This document shows, in pieces, positions 48,996 through 59,832 of a stretch of 64,000 nucleotides of DNA. This stretch comes from Eopsaltria australis (taxonomy: Eukaryota; Chordata; Aves; Passeriformes; Petroicidae). Each line of letters starts with the position of its first letter. Position 1 is the stretch's first letter. Below the pieces are notes generated by a model. The model saw only the letters and a list, made by a program, of their open reading frames with translations, was not told where the DNA came from and did not search any database. The stretch lies in assembly GCA_034509425.1 (NCBI GenBank), contig JAVTVJ010000974.1:124001-188000 (forward strand), in the 5' to 3' direction. A program made the translations under genes and the position numbers.

Positions 48996-49651
48996 GTGAG
49001 GGGGGTCTGAGGGGCCTGAGGGGCCCGGAGCATCCGAGGGGTCAGGGCGGGAGTCACGGTGGTCCTGAACGGGTGACGGTGGGGGGCCCGGGTGGTGTCC
49101 GAGAGGTTGACGGTGGCCCCGGGGGTCAGGAGGGTGTCTGGGGGGTCCGGGGGGGTCAGGGTGAGGGTCAGGGTGGTCCTGAGGAGGTGACAATGCAGGG
49201 CCCGGGGGTGTCCGGGAGGTGTCTGGGGGGTCAGGATGGGGGTCCTGGGGGGGTCCGGATGGGAGTCCTGGAGGGGTGTTCAGGGTGCTGTCCTGGGAGG
49301 TCCGGGAGGTGTCTGAGGGGGTCCGGATGGGGGTCCTGGGGGGTCGGGATGAGGGTCCCGACGGGGTCGGGATGAGGGTCTTGGGGGGGTCATGGCCATG
49401 TCCTGGAGGGGTCAGGATGGGAGTTTTGGCAGGTCAGGATGAAGGTCTCTCGGGGGTCGATGTGGGAGCCCTGGGCAGGTCAGGATGTGGGTCCTGGGGG
49501 GGTTCGGGATGGTGGTTCTGGGCAGGGGCTGGTCAGGGTGATCTTTGTGATCTTTGTGGTCTTTGCTGCCCGTTGGGTGTCCTGGCGGCTCCAGGACCAT
49601 GCTCCTGCTTATCCCAAAGGTGCCTTTTCTCCCTGTCCTGCTCTCCCCCAG
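48996..49651 (+). other. GCC1 intron 1 with G-rich tandem repeats
   Basis: Intron between the putative non-coding exon and the first coding exon. From about 49.05 to 49.53 kb it consists of degenerate units like 'ggggtcaggatgggggtcct', strongly G-biased on the coding strand, so the RNA could form G-quadruplexes. Confidence 0.7.
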
Positions 49652-49662
49652 GTTCCCCCGTC

Positions 49663-52554
49663 ATGGAGAAGTTCGGGATGAGCTTTGGGGGTGGCCCCAG
49701 CAGGAAGGAGCTGCTGGAGACCATTGAGACGCAGAAGCAGCAGCTGCTGCGCTTCCAGGCGCGGCTCAAAGACGTGGTGCGCGCCTACAAGAGCCTGCTG
49801 AAGGAGAAGGAGGCGCTGGAAGCCAGCCTGAAGGTGCTCTCCGTGTCCCATGAGGGGGACCTGGCGGTGCCACTGCCTGCAGCTGGGGACTGCCTGGATG
49901 ATCGGAGCTCGGAGCACAGCGAGGACAGTGCAGGGACAGCCGCCAGCGCGGACACTGCGGCCAGTGCCACCAGTGTGACCAGTGCCACCAGTGTCACCAG
50001 TGTGAGCAGCGTGAGCAGCGCCAAGGGGGATGTGGCAGCTGAGGAGGACAGACCCATGGCTTCCCCTCCCCAGCGAGCAGAGGATCCCGGCGGCTCGGAG
50101 GGTGGGGAGCTGTGTGGCGGCAGCGAGCCCGAGCGGCGCGTGCTGCAGCTGAAGGGGCAGCTGGCCACGCTGACGGGCGCGCTGGCCACCGTCACGCAGG
50201 AGAAGTCGCGCATGGAGGCCTCGTACCAGGCGGAGCGGCGGCAGATGAAGCAGGAGCTGGAGGAGGCGGCGGCGCGGGCGCGGGACGAGGCGGAGCGGCT
50301 GCAGGCCGAGCTGCGGCGGCTGCAGGAGCAGCTGGCCGAGACCCGCGCCCGCCTCATCACGCAGCAGCACGAGCGCGAGCGCGAGCAGGGCGACCACGGG
50401 CTGATGCTGCGTGAGCTGCAGGAGCTGCTGCGCGCCGAGCGCGACTCGCGCCGCAGCGCTGAGCAGCAGCTGCAGGAGTCCCGCGAGGCCCTGGCCGGCA
50501 GCGCCAGCGCCGCCGAGCGCGCCCAGGGCTACGAGCAGCACGTGCGGCAGCTGAGCCAGGAGCTGGAGGAGCTGCGGCGGGAGCTGCAGGGCGTGCGGGA
50601 GGAGAGCGGCAAGCCCGACCCCCGCATCCAGGAGCTGCAGGAGGAGATGGCTGGACTCAAGAACCACTTCCAGCTGCAGCTGGTGCAGGAGATGAAGAAG
50701 GTGATTCCTGGCTGGGAATGGGGGTGGTGTCCAGGGATTGGGGCAAAGTTTGGGGCTGGAGGAGCCAAATTCCCTGTCCCAGTCTCTCAGAGTCTAAAGC
50801 ATCCTGGCTTGCATTGATGGAATGGCAGTCCTGGGGAACAGCTCTCTGTGGGATATATCCAGGAAGTGGGGCTGGAGCAGGACAACATCCCCTTCCCAGT
50901 CCCTCAGATTCCAGGAGGTTTGAAATAAATGGCCCAGGGTGCCCAGGGCAGCTGTGGCTGCCCCTGGATCCCTGGCAGTGCCCAAGGCCAGGCTGGACAT
51001 TGGGGCTTGGAGCAGCTGGGGACAGTGGGAGGTGTCCCTGCCATGGCAGGGGTGGCACTGGATGGGCTGTGAGATCCCTCCCACCCAAACTATTCCGGGA
51101 TTCCAAACACACAAATTCCCAAAAAGTGGAGACTGGGAGGTGTTTCAGGCAGGATCCCTGGGGTGGGGAAGGCCCCTTGTTGGTTTGGAGCATGGCAGGG
51201 ACCCTGTGTGACCCCTGTGTGTCTCCTGTGTCCCCCTGTGCTGCCCTAACCCCTCTGTGTCCCCACACAGACAGCCCAGGCTGAGGAGCAGCTGCGGCAG
51301 CGCTCGCAGCGGGAGGAGCAGCGCGTGGCCGAGCTGGAGGCCCAGGTGGCCCAGGTGTCCGAGCTGCTGGGCACCTACGAGAAGGCCAAGCAGAGGGACC
51401 AGGGCACCATCCAGAGGCTCAAGGACCGCATCGTGCAGCTGGACTTGGAGAACAAGACCTTGGCCATCGCCGCCTCCAGCCGCTCGCTGGGCGAGGTGGC
51501 CGTGGAAGAGGCCACCCTGGACGTGAGTGTGCTCAAGGAGAAGATGGAGAAGCTGCGGAAGCTCCTGCAAGTGGCGGCCGGGAAGGGCCTAGCAGGGCCA
51601 GAGCTGGAGGAGCCACGGGAGCCGGAGCTGCCCCCGAGCGCCGGGGATGGGAACGGGGACAAGGCCCCGGGCGGGCACTGCCAGCAGGAGCTGAGGCAGC
51701 TCAAGGAGGAGTTCGAGCGCTACAAGGTTAGGGCGCAGCAGGTGCTCAAGAGCAAGGCCACCAAGGACGTGGGGCTGGCCAAGGAGCTGGAGGAGGCGCG
51801 GGAGCAGCTGGCGGAGCTCCAGGACAAGCACGTGCTGCTGCAGCTGGCCTCGGACGACGCCGAGAAGCAGCACCGGCAGGAGCTGCAGGCCAAGAGGCAG
51901 GAGCTGTCCCAGCTGCAGCAGCTGCACCGGCAGGAGCTGGAGCGCTGCCAGCTGGAGTTCCGGGAGCGGGCGCTGCGCCTGGAGGAGGAGATGCACAAGC
52001 AGCGGGACCGGGCGCTGGCCGTGCTGGCCGAGAAGGACCGCGAGCTGGAGCAGCTCCGCGCCCTCACGCTGCCCCACGGCCCCAAGGGCTCCCGGGACAG
52101 CGGCCCCGGGGACGCCCCCAGCCAGGACTCGTCGGAGATCCTCCCGCAGGCGCTGCAGCTGTGCCCGGGCTCCGAGCCCACCTTCTTCCTGTACGCGGAG
52201 CAGCTGGCGCGCAAGGAGGTGGAGATCGCGGCGCTGCGCAAGCACAAGCACCAGCTGGAGGTGCAGCTGCACCAGCTGCAGGGCCGGGCCCTGGCCGAGG
52301 AGGACAAGCACCGCGAGGAGGTGGCGGCGCTGCGGGGCGAGATCCAGAAGAGCTGCCGGGACAAGAGCAGGGAGGGAGCCAACCTGGAGTACCTGAAGAA
52401 CGTGGTGTACCGGTTCCTGACGCTGCCCGACGCGCGGGGCCGGCAGCAGACGCTCACGGCCATCCTGGCCATCCTGCACTTCAGCCCCGAGGAGAAGCTC
52501 AGCATCGCCAAGAGCTCGGCCCACAGCTCCTGGTGGCTCCACGGGAAGAGATGA
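49663..52554 (+). CDS. GCC1: GCC1, GRIP and coiled-coil golgin
   Basis: Golgin of the trans-Golgi network; in the family the C-terminal GRIP domain binds ARL1 and the coiled coil tethers vesicles. There are two coding exons, 49663-50700 and 51271-52554, giving 773 aa (human is about 775). The N-terminus MEKFGMSFGGGPSRKELLE and LKDVVRAYKSLLKEKEALEA match GCC1. A Ser/Thr/Ala low-complexity stretch occupies about residues 86-126. Heptad-rich coiled coil (EELQ/QLEEL-type runs) spans about 165-710. The GRIP domain (about 716-762) shows NLEYLKNVVYRFL and ILHFSPEEKLSI, with the conserved Tyr. The start codon is supported by an acceptor 12 bp upstream. The intervening intron has the unusual donor gtgatt and contains a CR1. 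It is a neighbour of PAX4 and SND1 in human too. Confidence 0.95.
49925..50030 (+). repeat. In-frame triplet-based repeat in GCC1
   Basis: Coding low-complexity tract built on 'accagtgccaccagtgtg'-like units, encoding alternating Thr/Ser/Ala/Val. It is likely to vary in length between individuals or species. Confidence 0.7.
50930..51105 (+). mobile_element. CR1 LINE tail inside GCC1 intron
   Basis: 'gcccagggcagctgtggctg' to 'cccacccaaactattccggg', sense CR1 end between the two GCC1 coding exons. Confidence 0.88.
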
Positions 52555-53694
52555 GGGCTGCATTTCACTCCCTTTTCCACAAGAGCTCGTTCCCGAGGAC
52601 TGACCAAAACCTCGTCCCAGCCACACCCAGAGCTCCGGGACTGGGGCTCCAGTTGGTGTTTTTAACACCAATTTCCAGTGGGATTGTGCCAACTTCTCCC
52701 GCCCCAAAAGCCTCTGCGGTAGGAGTTTGCTCCGAGTTGGCACTTGATCTGAAAACCATGGAATTGAAGATGCTGAGCTTTTTCTAGAGGTGATTTAAAA
52801 ACAATCCCTACCTGTCAGGCGTGGGATCGAATGGAATTCACTTGATCTTCAAACTCCAGCCAGGCTGGTGACTCAGGCGATGGAAGGGAAGGTGGGAAGC
52901 ACTTTAGGTGGAGCTAAAATAGCACCAGGCCGTGGAAGGCTCAGGAGGATGGGGCTCAGTGCAGGAAATCTTGAGCACTTTCCCCTAAGGTTCTTTTCGA
53001 GAGCCAAATTTAACCAGTGGAGCCAGCTGCAGGCTCATCCAGGGGCTCAGGCTCTGCTTCCTTCCCAGGGATCCTCTCTGGGGTTCTCAGGGATTGCAGG
53101 AAGGAGAAAGGATCTCCCAGTGGCTGATTACCACCCCAGAGCTGCCTGACCCTGGCTGACAGCAGGGAGCAGAGGAAAGGCTGAAATTAGTGCCCTGCTC
53201 CTGGTTCTTGGGGATTCCAGGGAAGTTTGGCTGCTGTGTGGTGCTGATTTGGGAAGGAAGGGGCTGTCCTGCAGGGATGGGAGCAGCAGCGAGGGACAGG
53301 AAGTGACAGCTCTGGGCAGTGACCCTGGTGACAGTGACAGCCTGGCCAGGGCTCAGGAACCTTGAGGTTCTTCCCTGATTTCTTGGGAATTGGTGAAAGG
53401 AGGAAGCCAGGATATCCTGAAATGCACTGGGATGTTCTGCTGGCAGAGCTGCATCCCTGGATTTGGCTCTTCCCAGCTCTGCTCCCCTGGATCCTCCAGA
53501 GCCTCCTCCTCTGCACAGGCAAAGCCTCTCCGTGGGTTTGGAATTAAATCCTGGCTGCTAAAGCTTGGCTTTCCCAGCCCAGACACAGGGATAGATCTCG
53601 ATCAACACCCCAGGAGGTCCTGGAGCCAAGCCAAGAGCCGATTTGGGTTTGGGAGCAGCTTCTGGTGCTGCACTGCCCAGAGAGCCTTGGATCC

Positions 53695-53875
53695 AGGGAC
53701 AAGGACCCTGGGATGGAGCTGCCACTGCTGGCATGGGCAGGGACAAGGACAGGGACCCTGGGATGGAGCAGCCACTGCCATGGGCCCAGGGACCCTGGCA
53801 TGGGCAGGGACAAGGACAGGGACCCTGGGATGGAGCAGCCACTGCTGGCATGGGTAGGGATAAGGACAGGGACCT
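53695..53875. repeat. 50-60 bp tandem repeat in GCC1 3' region
   Basis: Three to four units of 'gacagggaccctgggatgga' plus 'gcagccactgctggcatggg'. Confidence 0.88.
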
Positions 53876-54279
53876 GCAGCTTCCCTCCTTTCCTCCTTGG
53901 CTCTCCTGGTCCTGTCAGCAGCCAAACTCCTGGGATCCCACTCTGGCCAGGGCAGCCCTTGGTGCCAGTTTCTCCCCAAAAAAATCCTCAGGGAAAACGT
54001 GCCCCGGGCAGAGCCTGTCCCTGCTGGGACAAGGTGGGATCCAGTCAGGAGGACATGGACCCATCCCGGTGCCCTCCGTGTGTTCCTGGCAGAGGAAGAT
54101 GAGGAAGCAGCTGCAGGGCAGCAACCCCAGCTCTGTGTCACTGTCACTCTCCTGCAGCTCCTGGTGCCTTTCCTTCCTCTGCTCCCCTCCAGCCCTTCTC
54201 CCTCATCCTCTCTCCCCTCAGACCGTCCCCCACATTCCTCCCTCCCGGTTCCCTCTCTCCCTTCACCCAATATCCCTGA

Positions 54280-54285
54280 AATAAA
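54280..54285 (+). terminator. Probable GCC1 polyadenylation signal
   Basis: AATAAA about 1.7 kb after the GCC1 stop, followed by T- and G/T-rich sequence. It is the first clear hexamer on this strand downstream of the coding region. Confidence 0.5.
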
Positions 54286-54489
54286 GGTAAAATTCCTGTT
54301 TGAGGGGACTCTGGTGGCTCTTGGGGCTGGATGTTAGAACACCCTTGGGTTTAAAATAACGACAAAATTACTGAATCCTGTCATTTCCTGAGGTTCCTGG
54401 GGGTGTGAGAACGGGAATGGTTCATTCCTGCACTTTCAGTCATGGTGTGGCAGGTGAGTGGATGCATGCGACTCTGGCATTGAGAATCC

Positions 54490-54860
54490 CAGGGTGGGCT
54501 GGGTGGGAAGGGACCTCAAAGGCCCTCCAGTGCCACCCCTGCCATGGTACCTCCCTGCCACCTCCCACTGTCCCAGGCTGCTCCCAGCCCCAGTGTCCAG
54601 CCTGGCCTTGGGCACTGCCAAGGATCCAGGGGCACAAACAGCTGCTCTGGGAATTCCGTCCCAGCCAGGAATTCCTTCCCAATATCCCATCCATCCCTGC
54701 CCTCTGGCACTGGGAAGCCATTCCCTGTGTCCTGTCCCTCTCCAGGTGTCCTGGAGCCCCTTCAGGCCCTGGCAGGGGCTCTGGGCTCTCCCTGGAGCCT
54801 TCTCCTCTCCAGCTCAGCACCCCCAGCTCTCCCAGCCTGGATCCCTGGGAACTGTGGGTC
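54490..54860 (-). mobile_element. CR1 LINE 3' fragment, antisense (left duplicate)
   Basis: From 'cagggtgggctgggtgggaa' to 'cagcctggatccctgggaac'. Most of it lies inside the left duplicate. Confidence 0.9.
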
Positions 54861-55648
54861 TCCAGTCCTGGAACAGCTCCGGCGCCTCCTCCGGACTGTC
54901 CATCAGCACAAGGAGCTCCCGGCGCTCTTCCCTCATTCCCCGTGTGCCCAGGGGTATCCGAGCGCTCATTTGGGCTCTCCCGCGCCGGGGGCTGATCCCT
55001 CACCGCTCCGGGGCTGGCTCGGCGCCGGCTGCTCCTCTGGGAAGCTCCTGCTGCTCCTCTGGGAAGCTCCTGCCGCCCCGGCCGGGCAGGTTCCTCCGGC
55101 TGCGCCGTGTCCGTGTCCCACAGCTGGGCGTGGAGCGAGCCCGGGCAGCAGCGGCAGCGGGAGCTGCTCCCAGCTCCGTTCCGTCCATCCCGGGCTGCGG
55201 CCGGGAACAGCCGGGAGGGCTCCGGGCTCCGACCGCCGGTCATGGCCAGAGCACAGGAGCAGCCCCCGGCGCTCTCGGATACCCAGGTAAAGGCGTGCGG
55301 GAACGCTCTGGAGAGCCGGGAGAGGCTCAGCTGAGCGCTGCATTCCCATTCCGACAAACCCTGCCCGAGGGGCTTCCCCCACGCGGGACTTGGGGCAGCG
55401 CTTTGGGGGCAGCGCTTTGGGGACCGGCCCGAGGCGGTCACGGCCACCAGTAAGGAAGGGCTGACAGCCAGGCAGGGCTTTCGCTGGGGCCGGAGCGGCT
55501 CTTCCCGGGCTCCGGCCCCGCTGTTCCCGGATGGCTCCGGGCTCCGGAGTCGCTCCGGTTCCTCGGCGGCGGCTCCAGAGGCGCCGTCGGGAGCCGCTCC
55601 CAGCACGGCCGCGGGCGGGACGCGGCTTCTCGGCCCTCCCCAGCCCCT
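54561..55648 (+). repeat. Left copy of the 1.09-kb duplication
   Basis: Source or sister of 61871-62958. It holds a CR1 3' tail (minus strand), GC-rich sequence, the 7TM exon 1 (55242-55286) and the start of intron 1. Both ends are sharp: similarity stops after 'cagcccct' at 55,648. Confidence 0.92.
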
Positions 55649-58566
55649 GGCGAGGGAAACTGAGGCGGAGATCCCAGCGGGAAAACTCGGGAGGAAGAAG
55701 CAGGGAAACCCCTCCACGTGCGGCCGCGGCCGAGGGGCTGCTGAGGCACCGGCCCTGGCCCCTTCATTCCCCCCACCAGCGACGAGGGAACGCTTTCGCT
55801 GCTGTTCCTGAGCACGGCTTCGGGCAGGGATGGCCGAGGGAGACTCCGGTGTGCCAGGGGTCCCACATCCCCGGTGCCCTGGGGGGCCGAGGCTCGGGGT
55901 GGCCCCGCTCCGGGCAGGCCGTGCCCGCGCTCCCTCCGTGCCTCCCGCAGGTCCTGGTGCTGACGGGCGTCACCCTCCCGGCCGCGCTGCTCAGGTGGGT
56001 CCTGTCCCCTATCCCTCGCCCTGGGCTGGCACCTGGGGGTGGCAGCGGCTCTGCCGGGACATTCACCACCCGCCCCGTCCCTCCCAGCCTCCTGGGCAGC
56101 GGATCCGTCCTCGCTGTCACCTCCTGGCAGGGGCGCTGCTGCCACATCCAGGTGAGTGTCACCAACTTGTGGCAGTGTCAATGCTGCCATATCCAGGTGA
56201 GTGTAACCGGCTCCCAGGGACACAGGGCTGCGTCTAAGCCCGATGCAACGCCGCGCCAGCACCGGGCTTAAAGGCCCGGGCGGGGGCAGGAGGTGCGGGA
56301 TGCCCAACATCCGGCACTCGCCCCGGCCCCCGCGAGCAGCCGGGCCCCAGCCTGGGAAGGGCCGTGGGAGCTCCCGGGGAACGCGGCCGCTGCCCGGGCT
56401 GCTGCCAGCAGAGCTGACGCGGTGCCCTGTCCCCAGCTGCGGCCCCTGTTCCTCCTGGCCCTGGCAGATTTCCTGGGCGCCACCGCGCTGCTGGGCACGG
56501 GAACCATCCCGCTGCTGCCCACCCCGCTCTCCGTGCCCGCCTACGCCGCCTGTCCCTACGGGCGGATGCTGACCACGGTAAGGGGACACTGCTGGGAGCA
56601 GCGGGGACCTGTCTGAGGCTGGAGAGTCCTGGGGACACTGTCCTGGGGTCCCCTCCACGGGGTGGACACGGGGACAGCTCTGCTGGGGGTCCGTGGGTGT
56701 CGGGTTGTGGAGCACGAGGAGGAAACGGACAGAGGGATGGGGAGGGTGTTGGGGGGCAGAGCATGATGAGGGGAGGGGACGGGGGCCAGCAGGATGTCGG
56801 GGTGCAGAGGGAAGGTGGAAGGTGCCCTGGCGGCGCTGGACACAGCACGATCCCCTCTCCTTTCCCTCTCCTCTCCCAGACCTCCTACGCCGTCTCGTTC
56901 CTCATGGCCGCTGTTTACGCGTACGAGTCGCACCGCACCGTCCTGGGGGGGCGAGCCCGGCCCCCGGCAGCGCTGCAGGTCCGTGCACAGCGGGGCACAG
57001 CCGGGAATCGTCCTGGCCGCACAGGGCCCTGGCAAGACAAGGGAGCAGCGGGGCGATCCAGGGCAGCCCCTTTCCCCGGGAATTCGGGGTTCCCCTGGTC
57101 CTGGCGGAGCGGGGCCGGACCCTCGGCTGCGGCCGCCCCCTAGCCCCGGCTCACGGCGCTTCTCCCGCAGGTGCGGAGCCGCTGCCTGGAGAGCGCCTGG
57201 CGGGGAATTCCCTACATCCTGGCCTGGTAGGTGCCGCCGGCGGCCCCGCTCGGAGCGGCCCGGCCGTGCCGGGATATCCCGGGACTCTCATCCATCCTTC
57301 CCCAGGCTGGTGCCGGCGCTGACGCTCCTGGCGCAGCTGCTCGCCCGCGGCTCCTCCGCCACCGACATCGCGCCCGTGGTGCCCTGGGACGGCCCCAACG
57401 CCACCTTCAGCCTCTACTGCTCCAGGTAGGGCCCCTCCGTCCCCGGCCCTGCCCGGGCATCGCTGCAGCCCCCGGGGCACCGCCGGGGTCGGGACCACCA
57501 GCGCCGCTCTGTCCTTGCAGCTGCCTCCTCCTGATCCACCCGAACCAGGACCTCTGCTCCCAGGTGGGCGCTGCCCCTCCCTGCGGGCCCGGGGTCTCCG
57601 GGGGTCGCTGGCCCCGGCCCCGCTCATTTCCCGTTGCCTCCCAGTCCGGCGGGCGGCAGAACGCGGGGCTGGAGGAGAAAATCATCTTCCTGCTGTACCT
57701 GCTGCTGGTGCTCGGCTGCTGCTCGGTGAGGTCCCGGCTCTGGGGGAGGAACTGGGGGATGCCCAGCGCCCTCTGAGCCCCGGCTCCCCCCGCAGCTCCT
57801 GTACCGGCGGGTGCGGCTCCGGTGCCGGGGGAACGCGGCGCTGCCGCTGCTGAGCCTGGGCACGGACGGCGGCTTCGGGGGCAGCGGCGGCCGCAGCGTC
57901 AGCAGAGCCTCCCTGCACTTCCAGCTGGTTTTCCTGCTCTGCTGGACTCCAGGCAAGGCCGGGGGGTGTCCCAAAGCCCCCGAGCCATGCAGGGTCACAC
58001 TGAGGGCGTCCCACCAAGGAACGTCCTTCTGTGTCCCACCCACAGCCTTCCTCCTCACCATCCTCTCCTTCACCAGCGTCAGCCCTGCCTCGCTCTTTGT
58101 CCTCTACGTGTCCACAGTGAGTAAAGCCCCTTTTCCAGGGCTCCCAGGCTGGACATCTGTCCCCATCCCACGCGGGAGCTGTGACAGCCCTTGGGGACAC
58201 CCTGGGCATGGCGAGGACACAGCTCTGGGCCCAGCCTGGCTCTTTCCATTGGTTTTCGGGTTGGGATCTCACTCCTTGGCTCTTCCCGGGGCCTGGATGT
58301 GCTTTAATGGTCCCCACCAAGAGCAAAGTCCCCTCGTGTCCTGTGCCACCCTGCCTGGGCTGCGCCTGCAGGGACAGGGAGCCCTGACCCTCTGTCCCTG
58401 TGTCCCCCAGGCCCTGGGCGTGTCCCTGCAGGGCTTCCTGCACAGTCTGGTCTACGGCTGGATGAGGGAGAACTTCCGTCGGGAGGTGCTGGCCCGGAGC
58501 CTCTCCCTGCACAGCCCCGGGGGGCTCAAGGCTTTCTACGACGACTCCCTGGGGGCTGCTCCCTGA
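55242..58566 (+). CDS. Multi-exon seven-transmembrane protein (GPCR-like)
   Basis: Twelve exons with consistent phases: 55242-55286, 55951-55994, 56088-56151, 56437-56577, 56880-56978, 57171-57226, 57306-57425, 57521-57563, 57645-57725, 57796-57952, 58046-58116 and 58411-58566, giving 358 aa. Predicted membrane segments lie near residues 16-40, 52-75, 99-114, 143-163, 214-234, 271-293 and 295-318. LALADFLGA in TM2 carries the GPCR-type Asp. Cys90 and Cys188 could form the extracellular disulfide, and Asn181-Ala-Thr is a glycosylation site between TM4 and TM5. QGFLHSLVYGWMRENFRRE in and after TM7 resembles the GPR157/cAMP-receptor-like and TMEM116 group. Intron 10 has a GC donor. TMEM116 is my best guess but I could not confirm it. 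Exon 1 is the least certain exon. Confidence 0.78.
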
Positions 58567-59105
58567 GCTCCCTCCTCACCCCGATCCCATTCCCTGGGGG
58601 CTGATCCCAAAGCTCCCTCCTCATCCCGATCCCATTCCCTGGGGGCTGCTCCCTCTCATCCCGATCCCATTCCCTGGGGCTGCTCCTCCTCCCTGAGGGG
58701 GCTGCTCCCTGAGCTCCCTCCTCACCCCGATCCCATTCCCTGGGGCTGCTCCCTGACCTCCCTCCTCATCCCGATCCCATTCCCGGGGGCTGCTCCCTGA
58801 GCTCCCTCCTCACCCCGATCCCATTCCCTGGGGCTGCTCCCTGACCTCCCTCCTCATCCCGATCCCATTCCCGGGGGCTGCTCCCTGAGCTCCCTCCTCA
58901 CCCCGATCCCATTCCCTGGGGCTGCTCCCTGACCTCCCTCCTCATCCCGATCCCATTCCCGGGGGCTGCTCCCTGAGCTCCCTCCTCACCCCGATCCCAT
59001 TCCCTGGGGCTGCTCCCTGACCTCCCTCCTCATCCCGATCCCATTCCCGGGGGCTGCTCCCTGAGCTCCCTCCTCACCCCGATCCCATTCCCTGGGGGCT
59101 GATCC
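58553..59105 (+). repeat. Tandem array overlapping the 7TM stop codon
   Basis: About twelve units of 43-44 bp in an alternating pair (higher-order period about 87 bp): 'gctgctccctgagctccctc' then 'gatcccattccctggggctg'. The first unit contains the last codons and TGA of the 7TM gene, so the C-terminus (Gly-Ala-Ala-Pro-stop) is itself repeat sequence. Confidence 0.9.
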
Positions 59106-59154
59106 CAAAGCCCGGTGAGATTTGCACATTCCCGGCAGCTCAGAGCATCCTGGG

Positions 59155-59232
59155 ATGGTTTGGGTGGGAAGGGACCTCAGAGCCTCCCCAGTGTCACCCC
59201 TGGCATGGCAGGGACACCTCCCACTGTCCCGG
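59155..59232 (-). mobile_element. CR1 LINE tail, antisense arm
   Basis: 'gggatggtttgggtgggaag' to 'cacctcccactgtcc', the left arm of an inverted CR1 pair. Confidence 0.88.
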
Positions 59233-59404
59233 CAGGATCCCCCTGGCCTCGGCCCCTGGTGCTTGGAGTGCTATGGGAGGGCACAGGTGGGGCTGAGCTG
59301 GAGGCACCTGCAGCCCCTCCCTGCTGGAGACCCCCGACTCCCACCCCCTGCTCCGTGCAGAGAGCAGATCCACAGGGATGGAGCACGGAATCCCGGAATC
59401 ACCG

Positions 59405-59552
59405 AGGCTGGAAAAGGATCCCTGGCAGTGCCCAGGGCCAGGCTGGACACTGGGGCTGGGAGCAGCCTGGGACAGTGGGAGGTGTCCCTGGCAAGGCGAG
59501 GGTGGCACTGGGGGGGCTCTGAGATCCCTTCCACCCAAACCATTCCAGGAAT
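59405..59552 (+). mobile_element. CR1 LINE tail, sense arm
   Basis: 'gctgggagcagcctgggaca' to 'cacccaaaccattccagga', the right arm of the inverted pair. Confidence 0.88.
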
Positions 59553-59639
59553 CCGGGATGTTGGGGTCACAGGAGATGGGGTCTGGCCTCCTTGGGAGGA
59601 AAGCAAAGCTAAAAATGAATCCCTGAGGGAGAATTCCTG

Positions 59640-59832
59640 AAGGAGGAAATTTGGGCTGCTGAGGAACAGCTGCAAGGCCATGGTGGAGTCCCCACTCCAG
59701 GAGGGATTTCAGAGCCCTGTGGCACCTGGGGACAAGGTCACTGGTGGCCTTGGCAGAGCTGGGAATGGTTGGACTCGATGGGCTCCAAGGCTTTTCCAGC
59801 CCAAATGCCTCCACAATTCCATGATTCCATGC
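59640..59832 (+). mobile_element. CR1 LINE tail, second subfamily
   Basis: 'ggttggactcgatgggctcc' followed by 'ccacaattccatgattccat', sense CR1 terminus. Confidence 0.8.

Larger units (their letters stand above)
52555..55241 (+). other. GCC1 3' UTR and spacer to the 7TM gene
   Basis: The first about 1.7 kb probably is GCC1 3' UTR. It includes a 50-60 bp tandem repeat ('ggacaaggacagggaccctg' units) at 53.70-53.87 kb. After the polyadenylation signal come a CR1 fragment (54.49-54.86 kb) and the left copy of a recent duplication. No other gene seen. Confidence 0.6.

Noticed and set aside
43825..49650. FSCN3 or ARF5 exons between PAX4 and GCC1
   Set aside because: No fascin or ARF GTP-binding motifs seen; the only coding exons belong to the protease.
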